Source: Sugiyamaella lignohabitans (lineage: Eukaryota; Ascomycota; Dipodascomycetes; Dipodascales; Trichomonascaceae). From it: 64,000 nt of DNA. The position numbers and the translations under genes are program-made. The stretch covers positions 3,224,001 through 3,288,000 of the forward strand of contig NC_031672.1 of NCBI RefSeq assembly GCF_001640025.1, in the 5' to 3' direction. The notes beneath the pieces were generated by a model. The model saw nothing but the letters and a program-made list of their open reading frames with translations, was not told where the DNA came from and did no database searches. This document shows, piece by piece, positions 32,893 through 42,856 of the stretch (position 1 is the first letter of the stretch; each line of letters opens with the position of its first letter).

Positions 32893-33289
32893 CTACTACT
32901 ACTTCTGCCGCTAGCTCCCTTTAACAGTCTCTAGCTCTCACACCGGTTCATACTTTTTTACAAAGTAAATTAGACTTGTAACAGCAAATTAAAAATAAAC
33001 CTAATTGTACACAAAAAGAGAAAAAGTAACAATGATCGGATCAACGCCATTGATCAATCTTTTGCCCGATCCGCACCAAGGTTAGTTTCGGTCGGTATGT
33101 GATGACAGCCCTTTAACAAGCAAAAAGCCGAATAACAAGCATCTCATCAACAACGCCTAACACAATCCCGTAGGGGCGGCCACTCGCACGCATGTACTCC
33201 GTCAAGCCATAGTCGCGCATCTCCTACCGTACAGCAGCACGCCGATACACGCTTATCCAAAGGCGGTATACGAATGTGGTGGTGGTGCC

Positions 33290-33422
33290 CCAGTATATAA
33301 TACATGTGCGCCGTAATATATATAAGCACCAGTCGGACCTTTTTTAAAATTTACTTCTTCCATCCCTGTTTTCGTTATTTTGTCATTAGAAACGGAGATA
33401 GTTGAATATCCCCTGTATAATA
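33290..33422 (+). promoter_or_regulatory. promoter of the exo-glucanase gene
   Basis: TATATAA at about 33294 and TATATATAA at about 33317, followed by a pyrimidine-rich start region, place transcription start roughly 50-80 bp before the ATG. Confidence 0.5.
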
Positions 33423-35190
33423 ATGTCATTTGTACAGATTGCTACAGCTTTATTAGCTGCTACTGGTGTTGTCGCTAGTCCATTGTAAGTATTTATATTC
33501 TCTACTGGTTGAATAATTGGCAAGAAAACTGGAACCCAATTCTCGAAGTGACTGGTAATATTGGTATTGGACGTAGCAACTGAATGTGTCTGTATTGGAA
33601 TTGAATATGAACTATGAGCTCTTTGGTGGTACTTTGATGAAATTGGGCTTGTGGTTTTTTATCTCTCGTCATGTTACTCATAACTTCATCATGGATTCGG
33701 TTTCTCCGTTCTATCTCATAGAATCAATATGATGCCGGGCCAGGGTCACAATTTTACAAAACGCGCCCAAAAGCTTATCTGCTCAGCCTCGAGACGCATT
33801 CCTTTCTATGTTAGACCCTTGAAAGGTCCCTCCTGCCTAGAAAGACCCCTTCCCACAACTTCCTTCATGCACATATTGCATGCGTCTATGCAAGATCGAA
33901 ACCCCCCCTTTCCCTACCCCCACTTGCCAAATCCAGTCAAGTCGTCATGAAGCGTGTGGTAAAATACAGTGGTCCGACGGATAATACTAACAAAAGTGAA
34001 ACAGTCGGTTGACTCAGCGGAGTTACCTCGGATTCGACTACAACACTGAAAAGGTCCGTGGTGTAAATCTCGGTGGTTGGTTTGTTTCCGAACCTTTCAT
34101 TACTCCATCGCTTTATAATATTTCTGGCGACCCACCAATTGATGAGTACCATCTTGCTCAAGCTTTGGGTTCAAATGCTCAGTCTGTTCTCTCTCAACAC
34201 TGGAACACTTGGTACACTGCCGACGACTTTGCCACTATAGCCAGCTATGGTCTCAACCATGTTCGTATCCCAATTGGTTATTGGGCGTTCCAGCTGCAGC
34301 CTGGTGACCCATATGTTCAGGGCCAAGAACCAATTTTAGACAATGCCATTGAATGGGCTCGTAACAACGGTCTCAAGGTTTGGATCGATATCCACGGTGC
34401 CCCTGGTTCTCAAAATGGTTTTGACAACTCTGGTCAACGTGATGTTCTCAACTGGCAAAACGGTGACAATGTTCAAGCCACTTTGGACGTTGTCAAGTAT
34501 GTCGCTCAAAAATATGGTCAAACTGACTATAATGATGTTGTTGTTGGAATTGAGTTAGTAAATGAGCCTTTGGGCCCTTCTCTGGACATGTCTGGTATTG
34601 AGCAATACTACAATGACGGATGGAGTGCTGTCCGTGACGCTGGTTCCGATACTGGTGTTGTTATTCACGACGCTTTCCAACCTCTTGGATTCTGGAACCA
34701 ATTCATGACCACGCCAAACTACTGGAACGTCGTTCTTGACCACCACCAATACCAGGTTTTCTCTTCTGGACAGCTTCAAATGAACATTGGCCAACACATT
34801 GCTGCTGCTTGTAGTATTGGTGGTCAAACTCAAAGCGAGTACTTGTGGAGAGTCACTGGAGAATGGTCTGCTGCTCTTACTGATTGTACTCCTTGGCTCA
34901 ACGGTGTTGGACGTGGCTCTCGTTACGAGGGTCAATATGACGGTTCTCCTTGGATTGGTTCTTGTGCTGGTAACGATGACGAAATCCCTGCCTGGCCTCA
35001 AGAGCGTCAACAAAACACCCGTAGATTCATTGAGGCCCAAATGGATGCCTACGACCAAGGTACTGGTTGGATTTTCTGGACCTTCAAGACTGAGCAATCT
35101 CCCGAGTGGGATTTGAGACGTCTTGTGGACGGTGGTCTTTTCCCTCAACCACTGACCGACAGACAGTATCCTAACCAATGCAACTTCTAA
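33423..35190 (+). CDS. EXG1: secreted exo-1,3-beta-glucanase, GH5 (EXG-type), 2 exons
   Basis: Cell-wall glucan hydrolase releasing glucose from beta-1,3-glucan ends. Exon 1 (33423..33484) encodes a signal peptide, MSFVQIATALLAATGVVASP. A 520-nt intron (GTAAGT, ATACTAAC, CAG ending at 34004) is followed by exon 2 (34005..35190), phase 2, giving 415 aa. GH5 subfamily 9 landmarks: RGVNLGGWFVSEPFITPSL, NHVRIPIGYWAFQ, WIDIHGAPGSQNGFDNSG, the acid/base Glu in IELVNEPLGPS (about residue 208), LDHHQYQVFS, the nucleophile Glu in VTGEWSAALTDC (about residue 307), and GWIFWTFKTEQSPEWD. The dibasic Kex2 site usual after the propeptide is not obvious here (FRLTQRSY instead). The intron is long for this genome. 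Confidence 0.95.
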
Positions 35191-35371
35191 AGTTTTTGAT
35201 TGATTTTTATTCTAGTATATTAGGTACCTAGTTAGCATTTTCTTTTGCATAACGGATCACGATGATGAGACGCCAATGAAAAAAATATATATTATATTAT
35301 ATCCGCTTTTCTTCTTTATAATTTAATTTATGTTCCTTTCTCTTTGCTAATCCTACTTACTGGAACAGGTT

Positions 35372-35423
35372 GCCTTCAGCGGCTGGGGCTCTCACCGTGG
35401 CTCCTCTCGCGTCGCTCGAGTCG
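35372..35423 (+). repeat. decayed A-half of the GC palindrome
   Basis: Shortened and mutated half element (GCCTTCAGCGGCTGGGG, then CTCGCGTCGCTCGAGTCG) between the convergent glucanase and NUD1-like genes, 39 bp from the latter's stop. Confidence 0.75.
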
Positions 35424-35461
35424 TTACGTAGGGGATTGGATATGATAAAATTCATTAGTCA

Positions 35462-38400
35462 TTAATTTACACTGCGAACTATTTTTAGAGCCTCTGTCAT
35501 TTCTTCTTGGTCGATGAGTGCGCCGTCAAGCCATTTTAGACCTCTTGGAGACGAACCCACTAATGTTCCGCGGTACACGGTCCTTAGAGCCTTCACTTTA
35601 TCCGACAGTCCAGTTTGATCAAACTCAGACAACTTCTCTAGCCACCTTTTTTGTTCGTATTTTGTATGCGTCTTACGGTAGCTTTCTTGATCATCTGCCG
35701 CTATTGGTGGGTAGAACAGTTCACTGGCAGGATTTTCCCGTGTGTCAAGGACCTGCAAATACGACATTTCCGAAATACAATCGACTAGTTCCCCAACATC
35801 GGAGATTTGGTTGCGGAATAGGTACAGTCGTCGAAGTTTAGGTATGCCTACTAGTGGACGAATGCTTTGGATTTGATTAAAAGATAAGTCCAGTTCACGC
35901 AGATTCAAGCAAAATTCTGGGAATGACTCAGGAAGTGCTTTCAATGAAACGCCTGATAACTCAAGAACTTGTAGATTCAAAAATGGCTCTCGAATATTAA
36001 AAGCCTCCAGTAAATTGCCTGATAAATAGAGCCTGTGAATATCACACAGTGTTTCCCATGTTTGAACATGTGTATTTTCAGTCTGGCTTCGGAATGAAAC
36101 TACTTCCAACTTATACAATGATCCAAGGCCGATTACTCGTTTGTTTCTATCAAACTGCAACTCTTTGAGCCCTTTAAACTTTGACACATCGATGGTAGTA
36201 TCATTTCCATTAAGACTTAGCTTTCTAACTGAAGATATCGTTTCTGTGGAAGAGAAACTCACAACCTTGTTGTGGTCTAAATCTAATGTGACCAGACTAG
36301 AAAGCATATCTAGTCCCTTGACCAGTTCAATGCGATTACCACTCAAATTGAGCTGCTCTAACTTGTTCCATTTCGACTTCTGAAAGTCAACAATAGCCAA
36401 TTTATTATTTCTGGCACTCAGACTGCGAAGACCACGAATGTTGTCAATGCCAGACAATGAAGTTAGATCGTTATTGTCAACGTTCAAGTCCGTCAGTTGA
36501 ATGAGTCCTGAAAGTGGCAGCAGTGAATCCAGCTTGTTGTTCGACAAGTTGAGTTGTTGTAGATGGCTCAGGGATTTGAACGACACCAGCTTCGTCAGTT
36601 TATTGTTACTAGCATTCAGCTCTAGCAATGAAGTTGGAAGACCATTAATAACATTCAGGTTGTTGTTGGATGCATCCAGTATTTCGAGACTCGGGCATAG
36701 CTTTGCCAGTTCAAGAAGAGTGGTGAATTGGTTGCCAGCAACTGACAGTTCTAACAATCGAGTCCAATCTTCGCTGGGATGTTTTTCATTCAAGATGCGT
36801 ACAATCGAGTTATAAACATCAGAAAATGACGATTCAATGCTGAAGATATTGGTGGCATTGACTCTTGGAGTGACTATTGAACTGAGATTAGAAAATGGCT
36901 GGTGTTTGGACTGAAACAATCGGCGAGCATCTTCAGGTGCAATTTGAAACGATACCTCTCGCTTTTGAAATTGACTATAGGTTGAGGTGACTGTTATCTT
37001 ATCCGACCGATTAGGGGTCAAATTTGGAGTTGTTTTTGGTCGACTATCAGCAGCAGACAACTTAATACTACTGGTTCGGGAAGTTTTGTGAGGTAGTACC
37101 GAATGTGACGGATGTGGCGTGGGTTGTGATCGAGATGATGAGCTTGAAATATCAGACATATTACTAACACCTTTAGCTATTTCTACGACATCATCAAGGT
37201 CGACATTTTGACTGATTTTATCAGCTGAATCATCACTTTCTGTTAACCCTTTTGGAATCATCTCTAAATCTTGAAGTGAGTTTACGGTCGTCTCATCCTT
37301 GGGGGCACTATTTGGTATTACTTCAGATAGCTCCCATTCTCGACTACCCTTCGAATCATCATCTAGATCATCAATGCCTTCAAAAGGGTCTTTATCAAAT
37401 TCGTCCGACGAAGCAACTTTAGTTGTCCCTGTCCCGAAATCTGGCTGGCTAGTACTACGCCAACATTTATTAACGGTATCCCACACCATACCATCAAAGT
37501 GCTGGTTGTAATCTTTTAAATCGTTTGGTGTTATGACTGCCATAGCAGGGTGTCTTTTATTGGGGGAGCCTGGTACTTTGGATGGTAGAGAGGGGTTCAT
37601 CAAAACTGGTGACCCGGTTGTTTTACTGTTTGCATTGCTTTTGTGAGAATTTATAGCAGAAGGTGGATTCTGGGTGTATGAGTTTGTCTGGCTTTCTTGA
37701 TTGCCAGACTTTGATGAAGAATAAGAAGTAGACGATGACGATGACGAACTATGCTCCTCGTTGATAGAAGTTGCTCCAACCTCGTATACCCCCTTTGCAG
37801 AATTGTAATATTGGGCTTGATGGTTGGTGGGTTTATTCTCATATTTAGCCAGGGACGATGAATTGCTCGATTCGTCTTCATCTTCGCTTTCAATTTCAGG
37901 TGAGTGCTGTTTAAGCGAAATCTCCAGCATGTTCAAACTGTTTGTGCTGTCAGAAATGTCGGTAGAATCACTCATAATCGAAGAACTAGATTGAGAGAAC
38001 TCCGGTACTGGTGGCCGTTGGTTTCGTAAAGCGTTCATAAGAGCATCTGCTTCGTTCATATAATCCTTTAACTGGTTGACTTCTTGTGAAACTGCTGGTT
38101 TCTTGCCTCTAAGTGAGTCAAGAGTGTCTGGAATATGTCGTAGAGTAGATGATGTAGATGTCTGGTCGTCTCGATTACCCACACTTCCCAGCAGATCTTC
38201 CATTCTGCCTTTTGTGTAAGTGTTACTTTTCTGGAATACTTTAAGTGGAGAACTTGCTGTCGAGTCAACTGATGAGGTGTGGTATTCGGAGAATTGTGAT
38301 GGATCTGAATCGTTGGGTTGTGTCATTTCATTGGTTGATTTGTCAGGTATTGTGCTATTTCCTTGGTTTGGATAGCTGGGACTGGAATTTGCATCCTGTA

Positions 38401-39609
38401 AGTTAGCTGGTTTTCCTGATTCAGAAAGTTCGTGGGTATTATCTAGTGGTGGACTTGCGCGATCAAAAAATCTGAATCCCAGAGACCCCGAATCATTACC
38501 CACAGTGGTTTTAGTAGGTCCCTGGTCGGCCATAATTTTGGCCTCACGGGCATTCTTATTAAAAATTTCACGCATGCTGTTGTTGTTACTAGAATTACTC
38601 TCTGTGGCAGAATCTTCACTTCCTTCTGGAATATCAGACAGAGCCTTGGCATTACGACCATTTTTCCCCATGCTGTTTGGATTACTACTGTCATTTTCGT
38701 CGTCTTGATCTCTTTCAGGTCCTTGAAAAAGGTTTTGTAGTGATGAAGAGCTTGAAGAAAAGATATTGCCTGCATTGCTTCCAGTGCCATTGTTTTTATA
38801 GGCCCTCTTCCATTCTGGAGTTCTAGCTTGGGGAGCAGAATTATCTACTTTTCTGGTATCGTAGTGCAAGGAATTGACGGTACTGGCTGATCTACTGGCA
38901 GTATCCGTAGCACTGCCAGTTGGAATTCTGGCAGGTCCAGTCGCTAAAACGGAGCCTTGGCTACCAGCTCGTCCATGGGTACTTTCTTTCTCAGACACCC
39001 ACTCCTCCTCTAGTCCTTCTTCAGCCCAGTCAATGGCCGGACCTGCAGATCTGTTCTGAGCTCTTGGTCCAATGCCATTCCCACTACTGTTATTCTTTGC
39101 TCCCGAAAAGGAAGTAGTAGTGCCGGCAGAACCATCATTCTCGCTCTCATTGGATAGCCATTCCTCCTGTAAACCGTCCTCGGACCAATCTAATATAGGT
39201 TTCATAGGGCTCGCCATGTTGTTGCGGTCGGCGCCTTTGTTAGCCTCAAGTTCGTCGCTACAGTTCTCGTTAGTATTCACAAGTCGATTCTGTTAACAGT
39301 GCCCCATCACGAACGCGACTATTAAGTACCATCATCCAAGTACTCTCTTTCCTTGCTCTTATCATGGAAGACAATTAATATCAGATAGATTAGATAGATT
39401 TATGAACATTGCAACACATGAACATGAATTCATATTCTCAAGTCGCGCTCGGCCAAAGTCATAAATCCTCCTCATATGAAATATACACACTACCAGTACA
39501 CCAGATTACCGGTTTGCTGGTTCTGTCGTGTTGGCTTGACTTACCTCTGGTCTGAATACCGCAATTGATAGCGTGACAGGCCGTCGCTGTACTCGAGCTC
39601 GCTATTCAT
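35462..39609 (-). CDS. NUD1: Nud1/Cdc11-like leucine-rich-repeat spindle-pole scaffold (2 exons)
   Basis: Likely the scaffold that recruits mitotic-exit/septation-initiation kinases to the spindle pole body. Exon 2 is 39257..35462. A short exon 1 (39609..39545, MNSELEYSDGLSRYQLRYSDQ) joins in phase 2 across a 287-nt intron with GTAAGT, a TACTAAC branch and a TAG acceptor, giving 1286 aa. Without it, the first in-frame ATG of exon 2 is at 39217. The N terminus has two copies of a DWxExGLxEEW motif. A long Ser/Asn-rich region and an FDGMVWDTVNKCWR motif typical of this family follow, and then about 10 leucine-rich repeats (about 847-1180; for example LNLSNNKLDSLLPLSGL). S. cerevisiae Nud1 (851 aa) and S. 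pombe Cdc11 (1045 aa) are shorter. Family call is good; exon 1 is moderately supported. Confidence 0.82.
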
Positions 39610-40762
39610 TGCAAGCTAAACCTCGTCACAACTGTCACGACTGTTGACCACGAAGAACTCTATTTTCGACGCAAATATAAGTTTTTCTTGTTGATTTTTG
39701 CTATCAAATTATATTTTCTGATACGATAACCGACTGTAGCTGACTAGCCAGACTACTACTGACTATATCGTCCGTTCAATATTGAATGTTACTATTGTAC
39801 ATGAGCACGGCTGCTAACTATACATTTGTCTGTGATCATAGTACCAGATGAGGAAAAGTAAACAACCCGCAGAGGAGCGGCGGAGAAATCGACGCGGGAT
39901 CTGGACGCGCTTCTCTCAATACAACAGTGAACAGGTTCAGAAGAGGTCCTGTCGGTCTGCAGTTGCACCACCCTTCACTGCAACTGAAATGCAAATGCAA
40001 ATGCGATTCCAGTCCAGTTGCAATTTAATCGTAATAACCTATCATAAAATCAGCATAAACTAATCATAAACGCAAATCGCAGCTTTGGCTTTTGACGGTC
40101 AGCGAACCCACCAAATACGCTCCTACAGCGGTCATACTCTCATCCGCTCATAAGCTCCTACGCTCCTACGACAACCAGCAGTCCTGAATCCTTCGTATCT
40201 GCTGTGTGCCGCCTCAATTCTCTGCCTGCCGCTGGCTGAAATAAAGAGAAGCGCCGCCTGAGCCTCAATTACCCATGGAAATGGGAAAACCGGCCGACCA
40301 ACCGTTGCTACATTCCTGGGCCCTCGAGAGCCAAAACAACATGCAAGGTACAGACGTATAAAGCTGCTGCAGTATGTACGGTAATACATTCCATCCCGAC
40401 GATATCGGGGCCTATTCGGGCTACGATTATCAGGCAACCCAGTATCGCACACTCTACCTCGACCTCACTATACACAATATTCACACAGCAGCAGCACCGG
40501 ATCTCGCGAGATATATTAAAAAGCCGTCTGATGGGCGATCGGACCAGATCGGTTGTGATCGCTCAAGATATCCGAGATCTAAATAACATCACATCCAATG
40601 GCTCTTGTGTTTTCTGACACTCCCAATATTACCTGATTTTGGGGATACCTGCTTAACCGGCACTGTTCACTGGCAGCCACTCTGTAACACTGATTACACA
40701 CCGACCGGGTCGATGGGTTTGTTTTGATGCCAAGAATGAACCAGATGGGGGGTGCGGGTTGT
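39610..40762. other. intergenic, no gene assigned
   Basis: A plus-strand frame at 39848 (71 codons, basic start) follows a CTAAC-AG-like signal but has no recognised similarity. ATATTAAA and TATATA-like boxes lie near 40510. Nothing firm. Confidence 0.35.
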
Positions 40763-40823
40763 GCCTCCGGCGGCTGGGGCTCCGCCCCAGACCCCGCGGC
40801 TCCTCTCGCTGCGCTCGAGTCGT
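40763..40823 (+). repeat. A-half of the GC palindrome, left partner
   Basis: Half element ending at CGAGTCG. Its outer flank GGGTTGTGCC is the inverse match of the flank of the half at 41306..41365, so the two are probably arms of one element split by about 480 bp. Confidence 0.88.
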
Positions 40824-41305
40824 TGCTTGGGCGGTGCCAGCAAGTAGCCAGAGGTTTGTTGCTTGGAGATGGGTCAATGGGTCGAGTATTTCGGCTGCTG
40901 GCAGGGGCAATGTCTGTGTCCCGGAGCTGGTCCCTGCGTCGTACCGACAACCAACGGGCATCTGAACTCTATATCGATCGGACGTGGATATGCACGTGGG
41001 GCGTTGGCATGTCGGCGACGACCGTAAACAATCCTCGACTGAGGCGTTTGAACCGTGGCTGTTATGATTCATATGGGTCTGTCTCGGCCGGGCCCGTCTG
41101 TCGCTCGTCTAGGGCTGGATTACCTGACAATCCGGCCAATGGTCAGTCCATATTTTTTGCTTTCTCGGTTGGTTTGGCACCAGGAAAGCTGTAGATTCCT
41201 GCCAATCCATCGCTAACTCTTCCGTTTCTCGGTAAGCCAAATCGCCCATCCAACTGAAAAAAAAAACATCCAGCCCAAACCGCAGTCTGCCCCTCAGCCG
41301 ACGCC
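40824..41305. other. DNA between two facing A-halves
   Basis: About 480 bp lying between the two halves. No gene or recognised transposase, and no obvious inverted repeat inside apart from the flanking halves. Confidence 0.35.
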
Positions 41306-41365
41306 CGACTCGAGCGAAGCGAGAGGAGCAGCGGGGTCTGGGGCGGAGCCCCAGCCGCCGGAGGC
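41306..41365 (-). repeat. A-half of the GC palindrome, right partner
   Basis: Half element beginning at CGACTCGAG and ending at GGAGGC, then flank CACAACCC matching the left partner. Confidence 0.88.
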
Positions 41366-42838
41366 ACAACCCCCGCCAGAAACCTGCCAGACGGCCCGTC
41401 CGTGGCGGCCGGCGTAACCGCCGATGAGCCCGTATTCGCTTAATATAAACTCCCAATGCCCTCCTACGGCCAGTTGGAACCTGCAGCGTAGAGTTGTTCG
41501 GCCGCCGTAGCAGCTGACCTGCTGCTGGCGCTGCTGCTGGAGGCACCGCTTACCGCTGCCGCTGGGGCGCTGTTTGCGGACATTACGCAGGTCATTTGGG
41601 TGCAGCATTTTTGGCGGGTTGTTATCCCGCATCTGCCGGGGCCCCCGCCGGCGGCCTGCCTCCACACAAGCAGGCCATTTATCCAGCCCGCCGGGGGCTG
41701 CCGGGGGAGAGTCTCCGGACGACACCCCCACGATGTGCGGCAGCTGGATTATTGAGAGGAGGAGGGCGCTGCTGCAGGCATCCGACGTCAATTTTTTGTC
41801 CGCAACTCAAACATACACAGATAAACATACCGCACACGCCGTGTTCCGATAACACACATACATACCAAGCAGGCTGCTGCTGACCGGTTAATCAAATATC
41901 GCTCTCGAACGAGATTAACTTTAAAGGCAGTACACAAAGTTCGGTCACAATAAAAACAAACACCGCTATTTTTGTCAGGTCACAAACCACCGGATCTTTT
42001 TTTTTTTTTTAGTTTATGGCTGGTTGATTTTGTATGTAAGTTGTTATTGTTGTTATTATTTGATTGTGGCTTTCTGTGGTTGTTATAACTTTCATTTTCT
42101 CCGAATCTAACCAGTCAAGTTACCTGCTGATACATAATTCTCCTCGCCTGTTGTCCGTCCGTCCGCTCTATTATTATTGTTCTCTGTGCGATTATTACTA
42201 CATTCTTGTGCACCTACGGTTATTTCTACAACAGTGCCAATTAAAACTAGTTCTACAAGTGTATGGAATCTTAACCCTGGCAGTGGCTACGACTGGGGGG
42301 TATTCGCTCTTTATATTTTCATACGACTTTGATTTGGACTGGTTCTAGTTTCTTGGGTTAATTTTTGGTTTGGTTTGGTTTAGTTGGGTTTAGTTTATTG
42401 GTTTTTGTTTGGTTCTGTTTAGTTTTTCTGGTTTTGTTTTTGGAGAAGGTCAGCTCACGGTTAAAGTTGAGTTTTTGGTTCTGGAATTGTGTATTCTAGA
42501 GTGAATTTTTGGTTTATTTTCGGTATATTCAGGCTTACAAGAGTAATTTATTTTCACTCGTTAGACTAGGTTTCTGTGATACCTGTTGTGGACTTATAGT
42601 AGTGAGAAGTGTGCTGGTTTTTGGTATTATAATCCGAATCGCTTTTTGTTTGTTTTGATTCCTGATTTGGCATTTTGCTTACTATCTGCTATTGATTGCT
42701 GACTGTTTAATCAGTTATTATAATTCCTTGGTACGATTTCTGTGATTTCCGTTTCCTGAAATATTCTGTAGCATCTTGATCTAGCAAGGTCGTGGTGCTA
42801 GACTTTGGTTCCGGTTGTTTCGTGATTATTCGCGTTTG
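41366..42838 (+). promoter_or_regulatory. upstream region and long leader of the Q-rich gene
   Basis: A GC-rich segment (to about 41750) gives way to T/G-rich DNA with many TTGG and TTTGG phrases from about 42350. Several short ATG frames precede the main start. No other gene recognised. Confidence 0.4.
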
Positions 42839-42856
42839 ATGAATAATGCAATATAA
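42839..42856 (+). promoter_or_regulatory. minimal uORF overlapping the Q-rich start codon
   Basis: ATG AAT AAT GCA ATA TAA starts 7 nt before the main ATG (42846) in another frame and ends inside its coding sequence. A ribosome using it could not easily initiate at the main ATG, so it may lower or regulate translation (inference). Confidence 0.5.

Larger units (their letters stand above)
30574..33422. other. 2.8-kb intergenic region with several simple repeats
   Basis: No gene recognised on either strand. It contains a small hairpin (30989..31010), two minisatellites, a CTTT-rich tract at about 31511-31545 and trinucleotide runs at about 32820-32890 (all but the tract listed separately), and the EXG promoter at the right end. 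A short frame at about 31886..32086 lacks support. Confidence 0.4.

Noticed and set aside
41109..41883. GC-rich frames on both strands at 41.1-41.9 kb
   Set aside because: Caused by local GC composition next to a palindrome half; no domain or start context.
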